Under the pieces are notes generated by a model. The model saw nothing but the letters and a program-made list of their open reading frames with translations, did no database searches and had not been told where the DNA came from. The translations under genes were made by a program, and so were the position numbers. A stretch of DNA of 64,000 nucleotides from Phycisphaerae bacterium (GTDB lineage Bacteria > Planctomycetota > Phycisphaerae > SM23-33): contig WRDM01000001.1 in NCBI GenBank assembly GCA_009783465.1, positions 1 through 64,000 on the forward strand, read 5' to 3'. This document shows positions 8,803-17,193 of this stretch, piece by piece. Each line of letters starts with the position of its first letter. Within the stretch, counting starts at the first letter, position 1.

Positions 8803-9675
8803 CTAGGGTTTTTCTCCGCGGGCGGTGGCGGTGAAAAATTGCCACACCCGTTCGGCCCGCAGCGCATTGTACTCGCCGTACATGGCCGATATCGCGCCGG
8901 GCGGCGAACTGTAGGCCAACACCGTGCCGTCGTCCTCGACAAGGCGGACCGCGCCGCCGCCCAGGAGCACGTTGAACCGTCGGCCATGGCACCAGCGGCG
9001 CTCGACCGCCCCGGCCGCGCGGGTGTCCTGATCGATGAACATATCGCTGACGATCGCGTCCGCGGAGGGATCGAATACACCGCCGCTGGGGCATTCGCTG
9101 TACTGGTAGTCCATGCGAAGCTGCGGCGAAGTGACCTCCACGCTGAACATCGTCTTCGTCTGCCCGCCGGCGGCATGGAGGTAGACGGTCAACGCGTCCC
9201 AGTCCGGGTGCGGCGGCGTGCGCGTCGGCCAAATGTCCAGCGAATACGGCATGCGAAGGCCGTACGTGCTGAACCGCCCCTTGGGGAAATACCCCGCCCT
9301 GCCGTCCTGGAGGGCGGCGGACGCGCCGGGACACATCAGTTGCGATTCGCGGATCATCCCCTGCCGGCGGAGAGCGTGGAGGTTCACGTCGCGGTCGCCC
9401 GCGCGGAACAGACTGCCCGATTCGGCGCCGCCGTAATGGCCCGAAAGCGGCAGGTTGGGACTGCCCGAATCGCTGAACAGGAACGGCGGCAGGTGGTTGC
9501 GGGACTCGGCCGTGTACACGCCCAGCGCGATGCTCACATGGTGCAGCTGGGCCGCACAGGCAGCCTGCCGCGCCGCCGACCGGGCACCGGACAGGCCCGG
9601 CGCCGCAATCGCCACCACCACGCTGATCACGGCCAGCGTCATCAGAAATTCCACAAGCGTAAACCCAGTCCGCAT
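8803..9675 (-). CDS. Type II secretion/pilin-like pseudopilin with prepilin peptidase signal
   Basis: N-terminal MRTGFTLVEFLMTLAVISVV is a class III prepilin signal: the cleavage site is after the Gly of GFTLVE, followed by a membrane-spanning helix. The remainder is a planctomycete-style globular pseudopilin of about 250 residues with a CPG motif and a late WCHGRRFNVLLGGGAVRLV strand. It is exported to the inner membrane and is probably processed by a prepilin peptidase encoded elsewhere. Start: the ATG at 9675 is used; an in-frame GTG lies at 9693. The gene ends 21 bases before surE. Its specific role is unknown. Confidence 0.82.
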   Translation of the reverse strand: MRTGFTLVEFLMTLAVISVVVAIAAPGLSGARSAARQAACAAQLHHVSIALGVYTAESRNHLPPFLFSDSGSPNLPLSGHYGGAESGSLFRAGDRDVNLHALRRQGMIRESQLMCPGASAALQDGRAGYFPKGRFSTYGLRMPYSLDIWPTRTPPHPDWDALTVYLHAAGGQTKTMFSVEVTSPQLRMDYQYSECPSGGVFDPSADAIVSDMFIDQDTRAAGAVERRWCHGRRFNVLLGGGAVRLVEDDGTVLAYSSPPGAISAMYGEYNALRAERVWQFFTATARGEKP

Positions 9676-9699
9676 CCCCAAACTGTGCAACACCGCCCG

Positions 9700-9864
9700 C
9701 CCAGTGTCAATAGGCTGACACCGGACAGTGCCACTTTAGGTGGCACTGAACGATGGCGTATATATGATGCGCCATCATGAAATCACGCGTCAACAATAAA
9801 ATCTTCAATTTTCTATAAAAATCTTCATTGCGGTTTCGGGGGCATACGATGACCGTTGGGGAAC
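9700..9864. other. Intergenic region with two short hairpins
   Basis: Lies between two divergent genes. GTGCCAC...GTGGCAC (about 9727-9746) and GATGGCG...CGCCATC (about 9753-9777) form compact hairpins, followed by an AT-rich stretch (9785-9830). They could be operators or a terminator for neither gene. No clear promoter is visible. Confidence 0.4.
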
Positions 9865-10254
9865 ATGAGCGAGTCAAAGATCAAGCGTGGCTGGGAGTTT
9901 GATCCCGCGTTTATCGAGCGGTTCGAACAGTGGATCGAGACAGTCGGCATGCAGAAGAACGCCGCGGCCGAGTTGGGTCTTTGGATTGTCATGCGCCTGC
10001 CGGGAGACGCGCTCCTTCAGTGCCGGGAGGCGATGACTCGCGGCTCGTCCGATATGCTGCTCTCGCTGGCGGCAATGACTCGCGACGAGGAGGTGCTGCT
10101 GGCCGACTTCCGCCGGCTACCTGCCGCCGCCCGCGAAAGCATTCTATCCCACGCGCGGGAGCAGGTCCTGCAAGAAGAAGGCGGCTCGACCGATGGCGCT
10201 CCGCCGAAACCCCATGCCCGCAACCGCGGGGCCGCGAAGCGGCGCCTTTCATAG
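9865..10254 (+). CDS. Hypothetical protein, 129 residues
   Basis: I do not recognise a family. The protein starts MSESKIKRGWEFDPAFIERF, is largely helical and charged, and ends in a basic Ala/Arg/Lys-rich tail (HARNRGAAKRRLS) that could bind nucleic acid. An in-frame TTG three codons earlier is less likely than the ATG at 9865. Codon third positions are GC-rich like the neighbours, which supports it being real. It stands alone and diverges from the pseudopilin-surE group. Confidence 0.55.
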   Translation: MSESKIKRGWEFDPAFIERFEQWIETVGMQKNAAAELGLWIVMRLPGDALLQCREAMTRGSSDMLLSLAAMTRDEEVLLADFRRLPAAARESILSHAREQVLQEEGGSTDGAPPKPHARNRGAAKRRLS

Positions 10255-10321
10255 CCCCACAGCGCAAAAAGGCAGGCCATCGCGAAGCGTTTTACCGCGG
10301 TCAATGTCCCTCTTCGCGTCG

Positions 10322-10522
10322 CTACCCTCCGCCGACCAGGGTGACGATCTCCAGGCAATCGCCGTCGCGGAGCAGGGTGTGCTCGTACTGGGCGCGGCGG
10401 ACGATTTGCCGGTTGAGTTCGACGGCCACGCGGCGAGGCTGAAGGTTCATCTCCGCCAGCAGGCCGCCCAGCGTCACCGACGTTTCACGCGTCTGCGGTT
10501 GTCCGTTTACGATGATCTGCAT
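10322..10522 (-). CDS. thiS: Thiamine biosynthesis sulfur-carrier protein ThiS
   Basis: A ubiquitin-like 66-residue protein ending in VGGG, so the di-glycine tail needed for adenylation and thiocarboxylation by ThiF is present, plus one extra Gly. It opens MQIIVNGQPQ and has VAVELNRQIV and LRDGDCLEIVTLVGG, all typical of ThiS. It supplies sulfur for the thiazole ring of thiamine. No other thi gene is adjacent. I chose the ATG at 10522 rather than an upstream TTG because MQIIVNG is the family start. Confidence 0.88.
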   Translation of the reverse strand: MQIIVNGQPQTRETSVTLGGLLAEMNLQPRRVAVELNRQIVRRAQYEHTLLRDGDCLEIVTLVGGG

Positions 10523-10652
10523 GGGCGTAGTATACCACAATGGCCCCAATAGTCGCCGGGCCGTATCGTACAGGGCGATTGCATCAAAAATTCCCCATTT
10601 TTCGCATAAGAATCTGGTTTGGCGCGAGTTTTGGATATGGCCCTGCCCCGCG

Positions 10653-11939
10653 TCATTCCTTCGTCGGGTCCGCCAGCCGACCCAGGAAAAGAATCGCGCC
10701 AGTCTGGTTGTGGCGGATCATGAACAGAAATGGATGATCGGCCTTGAATTTTTTGGGTTCTTCTTCGTCGTCGCTTGCGCTGTCCATGGCTTCGACCGTC
10801 GCGGCCGCCGCTTCCGTGCCGACCTCATTCACGTCCACGAACGCCTTGTGCGCCACCACACGGATCCACACCCGCTCGTCGGCCACCATGCCGGAAAAAT
10901 CCGCCCCGTCCTTGCCGGCGACAAACGCCTGCTTCATGCCCAGCGCCTGGAGCGGCTTTATGGCGTCAAACTCCCGCGTAACCTTGAACCGCGGCAGCGT
11001 CACCCACACCTCCGACGGCGTGAACTTCGTCCAGGCCTCCAGTTGATCGGCCGAGAGGCTCTTCTCCAACTCCGCCAGTCCGTCGGCCTTTTTCGGCAGC
11101 ACGAACACCATCGAGAATTTGCGTCCCTTGTACGGCATAGAGAGCACCTGGGCGTCGTCGGTTTCGGCGTAGTCGAACCTGCCCTCCTGGAACATCATCT
11201 TGACCTTGACCGTCTTGTCGCCTCCAAGCCGGAAGTCGCCGTCTTTGGTCCAGTCCGTGGTAAACTTGTCCGCCCAGTCGCTCTTGAAGTACACCGCGTT
11301 GGCCAGCACCAGCACCGTGTTGTCGGTGAACATGTCCGCCCGCACAATGTCCTGGATGCGGTCCTTCGTTTTCTTCGCGACCCAGCCGTTGATCTCCTTC
11401 GCGGCGGCCTCCGACTTGGAAAAATCCAGCGTGGAGGACTCGGACTGAAAATGCTGCTTCATCACCTCGGCATATCTCTCAACCAACTGCTTCCGCTGGC
11501 CCACCCACAGGCCGTTGGCGACGGACAACTCCTTCGCCCCTCCCGAAACAGCGTCCGTGTTCAACCGTGTGGCAAAAAACTCATGATACACATGGGCAAC
11601 CACCTCTTCCGCCGGGCCCCGCTCTCGCGTCGGAAGCCCCAATATCTTCGCCATCTCCGCGTGCGTTTCGCCCCGCGCACCGACACTCGCCATACTCAAG
11701 GCCGTGTGAAGGCTCAGCGGCGAGAAAAAGACATTCCCCTCCGCGCCAGCCAATTGGCCATACATTTTCAGCCCGAACGCGTTCATCCCGCGAACGTAAC
11801 CCGCCATCTCCCCATCCATGCGTATGTTTATACCGTCCGATTTTTCCGCGGGCGAGTCCTTGTCCTCCGCCATCGCCCCGCCGCCAACTCCGCACGCCAT
11901 CGCCGCCACGACCGCCACCGCAATCCGTGACCATCGCAT
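10653..11939 (-). CDS. Serpin family protease inhibitor (exported)
   Basis: A 428-residue serpin with an N-terminal signal peptide (MRWSRIAVAVVAAMACGVGG, cleavage near AMAED). Core serpin elements are visible: NVFFSPLSLHTALSMASVGA, LVLANAVYFKSDW, then the hinge of the reactive-centre loop GTEAAAATVEAM, and the end DHPFLFMIRHNQTGAILFLG. The small-residue hinge is typical of inhibitory serpins that trap a protease. The presumed cleavage region AMDSASDDEEE is unusually acidic, so the target protease is unclear. AAAGGGAG precedes the ATG at 11939; the frame extends upstream into a repeat and was not used. Confidence 0.93.
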   Translation of the reverse strand: MRWSRIAVAVVAAMACGVGGGAMAEDKDSPAEKSDGINIRMDGEMAGYVRGMNAFGLKMYGQLAGAEGNVFFSPLSLHTALSMASVGARGETHAEMAKILGLPTRERGPAEEVVAHVYHEFFATRLNTDAVSGGAKELSVANGLWVGQRKQLVERYAEVMKQHFQSESSTLDFSKSEAAAKEINGWVAKKTKDRIQDIVRADMFTDNTVLVLANAVYFKSDWADKFTTDWTKDGDFRLGGDKTVKVKMMFQEGRFDYAETDDAQVLSMPYKGRKFSMVFVLPKKADGLAELEKSLSADQLEAWTKFTPSEVWVTLPRFKVTREFDAIKPLQALGMKQAFVAGKDGADFSGMVADERVWIRVVAHKAFVDVNEVGTEAAAATVEAMDSASDDEEEPKKFKADHPFLFMIRHNQTGAILFLGRLADPTKE

Positions 11940-12044
11940 GTGTGTCTCCCTTTCGACCGTGGGGAGAGGCTTATGAAACATCAGGCCCGATCTCCCGTAA
12001 GTCGTCGCCGAACAGTCTAACAGCCTGACCGTCTGGGTGCACGT

Positions 12045-12205
12045 CACATTTGCAGGTGGAAGTCGCCCAACCCGGCCGCAGGCCCTGCCAGTTTGCGTTG
12101 TAAAACGGTGTGCCAAGCGAACGGTTCGCTTTGCACACCGTTTCGCAACGCAAACTGGCAGGGCCTGCGGCCAGACCAGGCTTTGCGATAAGTTTCACCT
12201 ACAAG
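12045..12205. repeat. Long inverted repeat, family C copy 2
   Basis: Hairpin with arms of about 45 bases (12072-12116 and about 12130-12174) sharing GGCCGCAGGCCCTGCCAGTT with the copies at 5.6 and 30.4 kb. The outermost parts (AGGTGG and its partner near 12197) pair weakly. It lies between the serpin and dnaN. Confidence 0.8.
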
Positions 12206-12246
12206 CGTGACGCACACCCCGGAGCGGAAAACCCCTCGATTTCCCC

Positions 12247-12275
12247 TTGCCTTCCCGCGTCGGCGTGCGTATAAA
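12247..12275 (+). promoter_or_regulatory. Putative sigma-70-type promoter of dnaN
   Basis: TTGCCT (12247-12252) and TATAAA (12270-12275) are separated by 17 bases, about 26 bases ahead of the dnaN start. The Shine-Dalgarno AAGGAAGG follows at 12290-12297. Confidence 0.6.
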
Positions 12276-12301
12276 ATCAGTCTTCATTCAAGGAAGGTTC
12301 T

Positions 12302-13399
12302 ATGAAGATCATTGCGCAGACGGCGGCACTTCAGGAGGCGTTGAACCTGGCGGGCAATATCGTGGCTACGCGCACGCCCAAGCCGATTTTGCAGTGCGTC
12401 AAGCTGGTGGCCGCCGAGGGCATGCTGACCGTGCTCGCGACCGACCTGGAGGCCGGCGGACGGTTTCAACTGTCCGCCGTCCAGATCGACGAGGAAGGCG
12501 AAGCGCTCGTCCCCGCCGACCGCCTGATGGGCATCGTGCGCGAGTCCAGCGACGAAAGCCTCACCCTCCAGACACAAAAAGACGCCCTCGTCATCAAGGG
12601 CAAAGGCAGCCATTTCCGCATCTTCGGCTACGAGGCGGCGGAGTATCCCGCCATCACGGAGTTCACCGAGGAGGGCGACTTCCAGATTCGTGCGGGCGAG
12701 CTGTCGGGCATGATCAACCGGACGCTGTTCGCGACGGCCAAGGCGCACAGTCATTACGCCATCAGCGGCGTGCTGTGGGAGGCATCGGGCAAGAAACTCA
12801 CGCTCGTCGCCACCGACGGGCATCGGCTGGCCTTATCCCGCGGCCAGTTGAACAAACCCGCCGGGCGGGACACCACCGCCATCGTGCCGGGCAAGTTGAT
12901 GGGGCTGATTTCACGCATCGCCGGCGGCGGTGACGAGATGCTCGACGTCAAACTGCTCGAAAACCAGATCCTCATCCGCTCGGCCCGCGCGACGCTGGCC
13001 AGCTCGCTCGTGCAGGGCAACTTCCCGAAATACGGCGACCTGATCAACCGCGAGTTCAACCGCAAAGCCACCCTCAGCGTCGGCCAATTCGAGCACCGCA
13101 TCCGCCAGGCTGCCCTGCTGACCAACCAGGAAAGCCGCGGCGTGCGGCTGAGCTTCGCCTCCGACACCGTCAAACTCACCAGCCGGGCGCCCGAAAGCGG
13201 CGAAGCCGAACTCGAATGCCCCGCCACGCTCGAGGGCGAGGCCGTCGACATCGCCTTCAACCCGACGTTCCTGATCGACGCCCTCAAAGTCACCGGCGTC
13301 GAGAGCGTCACGCTGGAAATGTCCGCCTCCAACAAACCCGCCATCCTCCGGGCAGGAGCCGACTTTCTGTACGTCCTCATGCCGGTGGATCTGACGTAA
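12302..13399 (+). CDS. dnaN: DNA polymerase III beta sliding clamp
   Basis: Ring-shaped processivity clamp of the replisome, 365 residues and full length. It starts MKIIAQTAALQEALNLAGNI, carries ATDLEAGGRFQL, VLWEASGKKLTLVATDGHRLA and the C-terminal LYVLMPVDL that forms part of the client-peptide pocket. AAGGAAGG is positioned well before the ATG. dciA follows after a REP-filled gap of about 180 bases. recF and dnaA are not in the window. Confidence 0.96.
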   Translation: MKIIAQTAALQEALNLAGNIVATRTPKPILQCVKLVAAEGMLTVLATDLEAGGRFQLSAVQIDEEGEALVPADRLMGIVRESSDESLTLQTQKDALVIKGKGSHFRIFGYEAAEYPAITEFTEEGDFQIRAGELSGMINRTLFATAKAHSHYAISGVLWEASGKKLTLVATDGHRLALSRGQLNKPAGRDTTAIVPGKLMGLISRIAGGGDEMLDVKLLENQILIRSARATLASSLVQGNFPKYGDLINREFNRKATLSVGQFEHRIRQAALLTNQESRGVRLSFASDTVKLTSRAPESGEAELECPATLEGEAVDIAFNPTFLIDALKVTGVESVTLEMSASNKPAILRAGADFLYVLMPVDLT

Positions 13400-13578
13400 C
13401 GTAGCACGGGCGTCTCGCCCGTGAGTCGCATGGGCGTCTCGCCCATGCAGGTGTGATGCCACAACAGGGGCGCCTGGAACCGTGTGGGCGGCAACAATAT
13501 CGTTACTGTGAAACTCCAGCCAATCTCACCACGGGCGGGACGCCCGTGGGACTCATGGGCGAGACGCCCATGCTACGG
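13400..13578. repeat. Paired REP elements between dnaN and dciA
   Basis: Two REP doublets in opposite orientation (13400-13447 and about 13527-13578). The cores are ACGGGCGTCTCGCCCGT and ATGGGCGTCTCGCCCAT, and the outer ends are CGTAGCA and TGCTACG. The whole block can fold into one large stem with a loop of about 80 bases. Confidence 0.85.
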
Positions 13579-13580
13579 CC

Positions 13581-13961
13581 ATGAACGACGCGCAATTGCA
13601 AACGATCTGGCAGCAGCGGAGGGCTTCGGGCGGCGGTGTGCCGTTGAGTGGGCCTCTGTCGCTGTTGATGAAGCGTTCGCTCGCCAAGCGGGTGCGGCAG
13701 CTGGGCGCGCTGGCGAGCGTCTGGGACGAGCTTGTCCCCGCCACCATCCGCGACCACACCGCCCTGGAAGGCTTTTCCGGCGGGACGCTCACCGTGACCG
13801 TCGACAGCGCCAGCCATCGCTTCCAGCTCCAGACCCTCCTGGCCGCCGGGCTGCTGAAACAACTCCAGTCCCGCCTGCCAATGGCGCTGAACAAAGTCAA
13901 ACTCGTCCCAGGCCAATTCTACTGCCTCGACGAAACCGGCGCGCCGCGATACGAACTGTGA
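13581..13961 (+). CDS. dciA: DciA-type (DUF721) replicative helicase loader
   Basis: A small 126-residue protein of the DUF721/DciA family, which loads the replicative helicase DnaB in bacteria lacking DnaC/DnaI. The family core is WDELVPATIRDHTALEGFSGGTLTVTVDSASHRFQL, followed by LPMALNKVKLVPGQ. The position after dnaN fits. The ATG at 13581 directly follows the REP block, so no strong Shine-Dalgarno is seen. A dnaB gene is in the same window near 37 kb. Confidence 0.8.
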   Translation: MNDAQLQTIWQQRRASGGGVPLSGPLSLLMKRSLAKRVRQLGALASVWDELVPATIRDHTALEGFSGGTLTVTVDSASHRFQLQTLLAAGLLKQLQSRLPMALNKVKLVPGQFYCLDETGAPRYEL

Positions 13962-13980
13962 CAGGGCAAATGCATGGAGC

Positions 13981-14106
13981 GTGACGCGGGCGTCTCGCCC
14001 GCGTGTGGCGAGGGCATCTTGCCCTCGCGAACCGTTCCGCACGGCTGACGTCATGGAAACATACAGCATGTCGTAGCCGGACGCGGGCAAGATGCCCGCG
14101 TCACGT
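13981..14106. repeat. REP pair downstream of dciA
   Basis: GTGACGCGGGCGTCTCGCCCGCG then GAGGGCATCTTGCCCTC on the left, and the inverted ACGCGGGCAAGATGCCCGCG plus TCACG on the right. These are the GTGACG-ended subfamily also found flanking the transposase in valS. Confidence 0.85.
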
Positions 14107-14141
14107 CACATGCGATTGCCCTGGAACTGTGACGGAAAGCG

Positions 14142-14169
14142 TTGACGTTTCGGCAGACTGTGATATGCT
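14142..14169 (+). promoter_or_regulatory. Putative extended -10 promoter of the PEP-CTERM gene
   Basis: TTGACG (14142-14147) and TATGCT (14164-14169) with a 16-base spacer. TG one base ahead of the -10 box makes it an extended -10 type. It lies about 95 bases upstream of the start codon. Confidence 0.5.
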
Positions 14170-14263
14170 CATGGTATCGTGCCGGGGTGTTTGCCCGGCG
14201 ACGACGGAGTAGCTCGTGTCTTGATTGTCTTCATTCGTAAAGAGAAGGAACAAGGAGAAGAGG

Positions 14264-15322
14264 ATGAAACGTACATTGATCGTAGCCGCGGTGGCGGCCG
14301 TGGTGTTCGCCGGTCCGGCGATGGCGGGTGAGGTTTATGCAAACGGTTCGGGGATCAACCTGGTTTCCCTTCGCGACAATGTCGCTTCGGCGAACGGCAA
14401 CCCGGGCGGGGGTCAGGTGCTCTACCAAACGGTGAATTGGGACGCTCGTTTCGCCCCACGCTTCGGGGAGGACGACGCTCCGGGATGGTGGCAGGTCGAG
14501 TTCCAGAACACGTACAATGTGGAACACTACGAGTTTTTCACCATCGCCAGCCAGTACACCAGCCTCACGTATCGTGTCGAGGCCTGCGTGTTTGACGGAA
14601 GCGAATGGGTCTGGGTGGATCAGACCGGCCCGATCGCGATGACGAACGGGGATAACGATTGGATTAATCCCTGGCTGACCGGTTCGTTCGCGCCGGGAGG
14701 CGTGGATGCCAAAGGCGTGCGGCTGACGATTCTGGACCATCAAGGCTATAGTGAAATCTGCCTGGGCCTGGCCAACATCACCGGCACGAACACCCTGCCC
14801 GTGACACCCAACCTTTCCCTGGCGCAGTCCGCATGGAACAACACCTCCGTGACCGTGAACGGCCAGTCGTATCCGAACCTCATCGACAACTTCGACGGCC
14901 GCAGCAACCACAACGCCTGGCTCTCCTACGCGGGTGGCCCCATCGAGATGATTGTGACCCTGGACGACCTGTACTCGGTCGGTTCGGTGGCGATGTCGGT
15001 CAACGGATACACCCATACCTGGGCAACGGAAGTCCAGGTGTTCATCTCGCCCGACCTCTCCGGAAACGAATGGATCGAGGCCACGGGGATCCTGACGCCC
15101 AACTGGCACTCTCATGGCTATTTCCAAATTGACTTCGTCGACGAATCCGGCAGCCCCCTCACCTTCGACGCCCAGCGCGTTCGGTTTGACGTCAGCGGCG
15201 GCGGCAGTGACAGCCAAATCATGATAGAACAGCTCTACGTCTACGGCGCTCCGGTTCCCGAGCCGGCGACGATGACGCTGCTGGCACTGGGCGGCCTGGC
15301 ACTGCTGCGGCGGAAACGGTAA
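14264..15322 (+). CDS. Exported PEP-CTERM sorting-domain protein
   Basis: A 352-residue secreted protein. The signal peptide is MKRTLIVAAVAAVVFAG with cleavage near AMAGE. The body is beta-rich, with discoidin-like segments (WWQVEFQNTYNVEHYEFFTI, VQVFISPDLSGNEWIE) and no recognised catalytic motif. The C-terminus is PVPEPATMTLLALGGLALL followed by RRKR, a textbook exosortase-recognised PEP-CTERM tag. AAGGAGAAGAGG is just ahead of the ATG at 14264; an upstream in-frame ATT-like start was rejected. It may be surface-displayed or tied to the exopolysaccharide, as is common in exosortase systems. Confidence 0.88.
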   Translation: MKRTLIVAAVAAVVFAGPAMAGEVYANGSGINLVSLRDNVASANGNPGGGQVLYQTVNWDARFAPRFGEDDAPGWWQVEFQNTYNVEHYEFFTIASQYTSLTYRVEACVFDGSEWVWVDQTGPIAMTNGDNDWINPWLTGSFAPGGVDAKGVRLTILDHQGYSEICLGLANITGTNTLPVTPNLSLAQSAWNNTSVTVNGQSYPNLIDNFDGRSNHNAWLSYAGGPIEMIVTLDDLYSVGSVAMSVNGYTHTWATEVQVFISPDLSGNEWIEATGILTPNWHSHGYFQIDFVDESGSPLTFDAQRVRFDVSGGGSDSQIMIEQLYVYGAPVPEPATMTLLALGGLALLRRKR

Positions 15323-15330
15323 CGCGCGGA

Positions 15331-15370
15331 AAAAATACGAAACCCGAAGCACGAAATACGAAACAAATCG
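15331..15370. repeat. Half-copy of the CGAAGCACGAAAT repeat
   Basis: Carries CCGAAGCACGAAATACGAAA, matching one arm of the hairpin at 26476-26547. No second arm is present here. Confidence 0.5.
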
Positions 15371-15380
15371 CAAACGACAA

Positions 15381-15448
15381 GCGCAGAAAAACCCAAACGC
15401 TCCGCCGTCCAAAACATTTGGATCGCGGAGCGTTTGGAATTTTCTGCG
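15381..15448. terminator. Hairpin downstream of the PEP-CTERM gene
   Basis: Arms GCGCAGAAAAACCCAAACGC and its near complement ending TTTCTGCG form a strong stem of about 24 pairs with a short loop. It could terminate the upstream transcript, although no T-run follows. Confidence 0.5.
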
Positions 15449-15497
15449 TTGGAGCGTTGAAATTTTGTTGAGGCTATAGCGTTGTCGGTGTGTCGTT

Positions 15498-15935
15498 TCG
15501 GTGTGGAATACAAAGCGACCGGGCCTCCCCGGCCCCGCGTGACAGCCGGCGGCATACAGCCCCAACGGGGCGTCTTGGGTAGCCCAGGGTGAGCGGTACG
15601 CCGCGAACCCTGGGGATAAGTTTTTCGTTTCTCCTTTCATCGTGCCTGACGCCACTGGCCGAGGGCGCACCGTCATGCGAGTACGACATCGAACGACGCG
15701 CACAGGGACATAGCATGTCGTTCGATGCCGAATTCACACGACGGTGTGACTTGTAGCCAGTGGCGTCAGGCACGAAAAAACCAAAAACGCCCGAAAACCC
15801 AGGGTTCGCGGCGTACCGCTCACCCTGCGTAGCTCGAAGAGCGAAGCAGGGGGCTACCCAAGACGCCCCGTTGGGGCTATGTGCCGGCGACTTCCGCGCG
15901 GGGCCGGGAAGGACAGTCGGTTGTTTTCCACGAAA
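15498..15935. repeat. Composite nested inverted repeat, about 440 bases
   Basis: The left arm (15520-15650) contains CCCAACGGGGCGTCTTGGGT, CCAGGGTGAGCGGTACGCCG and GTGCCTGACGCCACTGGCC. The right arm (15755-15920) carries the same blocks inverted in reverse order. The right arm has an extra stretch (about 15827-15850) that includes its own small hairpin. No gene lies in 15323-16065. Confidence 0.8.
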
Positions 15936-15988
15936 AATCTGGCACATCGCATCACACAGGATAAATCAATCACATCGAATTTCGAATA

Positions 15989-16024
15989 CCTTGTGGCTTG
16001 TGGCTAGTGGCTTGTGGCTTTGGT
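15989..16024. repeat. Single arm of the GGCTTGTGGCTAGT tandem family (E)
   Basis: Tandem GTGGCTTGTGGCTAGTGGCT motifs about 45 bases before the aldo/keto reductase start, with no inverted partner nearby. Confidence 0.65.
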
Positions 16025-16065
16025 GTGTATAGTGATGCCAACGGAAAAAACCAAAGGAGACTGTC

Positions 16066-17055
16066 ATGGAATATCGTTCGTTGGGCACAAGCGAGTTGAA
16101 GGTCAGCGTGATCACGTTCGGGGCGTGGGCCATTGGCGGGGCGATGTGGGGCGGGGCGGATGAGACGAAGGCCGTCGAGGCCATTCGGGCGTCCGTCGAC
16201 GTGGGCGTGACGACCATCGACACGGCCTATCTGTACGGATTCGGCGCCAGCGAGCGGTTGGTCGGCAAGGCCGTCGCGGGCATCCGCGACCGCGTGCAGA
16301 TTCTCACGAAGTTCGGCCTGCGCGAGCACTACGGCCAGGGCGAGTATTTCTTCGATCTCCAGGACCAGGGCAAGACGTATCCGATCTGGAAAATCGCCTC
16401 GAAAAAGAGCATCATGGAGGAGTGCGAGCGAAGCCTGCGCGACCTCGACACCGAGTACATTGATCTGTACCAGTGCCATTGGCGCGACCACACGACGGCT
16501 GTGGAAGAAACGGCCGAGGCGATGGCGGCGCTGATCAAGCAGGGCAAGATCCGGGCCGCCGGCGTGAGCAACTTCACGGCGGAGGAAATCGCCGCCGCCA
16601 ACAAGGTCGTGCCCATCGCGAGCAATCAGCCGCCCTACAGCATGGTCGAACGCGGGATCGAAGCCGACGTGCTGCCCTACTGCCGCGAGCACACCATCGG
16701 CACCATCGTTTACAGTCCGATGCAGCGAGGCCTGCTCACGGGCAAATTCGACCCCGCCCATCAGTTCGCCCCCGGCGACCACCGGGCCTCCGCGGTGCAC
16801 TTCAAGCCCGAAAACATCCGCCGCGTCAACGCGTTCCTGAAGGGCATCGAACCGATCGCCGAAGAGCACAACGCGACGATCGGCCAGGTGGTGCTGAATT
16901 GGACGATCCAGCAGCCGGGCGTGACGGCCGCCCTGGTCGGCGCCCGCGACGCCGATCAAGCCCGCGCCAACGCCGCCGCCGCCAATTTCCGCCTGACGCC
17001 CAAGGAAATCCAGGAGATCAACCAGCGGCTTGGCGAGTTGACGCTGGAGCGGTGA
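16066..17055 (+). CDS. Aldo/keto reductase
   Basis: A 329-residue NADPH-dependent TIM-barrel reductase. It starts MEYRSLGTSELKVSVITFGA. The catalytic set is visible: Asp50/Tyr55 in TIDTAYLYGFGASE, Lys in ILTKFGL, and a His in LYQCHW. SNFTAEEI and a late ALVGARDADQARANA cofactor-binding loop complete the fold. AAAGGAGA precedes the ATG. Its stop overlaps the start of the decayed toxin gene (TGATG). Substrate is not predictable. Confidence 0.93.
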   Translation: MEYRSLGTSELKVSVITFGAWAIGGAMWGGADETKAVEAIRASVDVGVTTIDTAYLYGFGASERLVGKAVAGIRDRVQILTKFGLREHYGQGEYFFDLQDQGKTYPIWKIASKKSIMEECERSLRDLDTEYIDLYQCHWRDHTTAVEETAEAMAALIKQGKIRAAGVSNFTAEEIAAANKVVPIASNQPPYSMVERGIEADVLPYCREHTIGTIVYSPMQRGLLTGKFDPAHQFAPGDHRASAVHFKPENIRRVNAFLKGIEPIAEEHNATIGQVVLNWTIQQPGVTAALVGARDADQARANAAAANFRLTPKEIQEINQRLGELTLER

Positions 17056-17193
17056 TGGATTCGATATCGAAAAAACCACGAGTCTACATCGAGACAAGCG
17101 TCGTCAGTTACGATTGTGGAGGCGAACTATAGGCCACCGCTGATTGCGACTCCGGAGGAAATTTTAAAATCTCCCATAGGAGAGTTGCCATGA
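17055..17193 (+). pseudogene. Remnant of a VapC-like PIN-domain toxin (both ends present, middle deleted)
   Basis: The first codons read PRVYIETSVVSY, the typical start of a PIN toxin including its first acidic residue, and then run into a stop at 17130. In the +1 frame from about 17113, VEANYRPPLIATPEEIL resembles the usual toxin C-terminus and ends in a TGA that overlaps the antitoxin ATG (ATGA at 17190). So about 100 codons with the other catalytic residues have been deleted and the frame has shifted. It cannot make an active ribonuclease. Confidence 0.75.
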
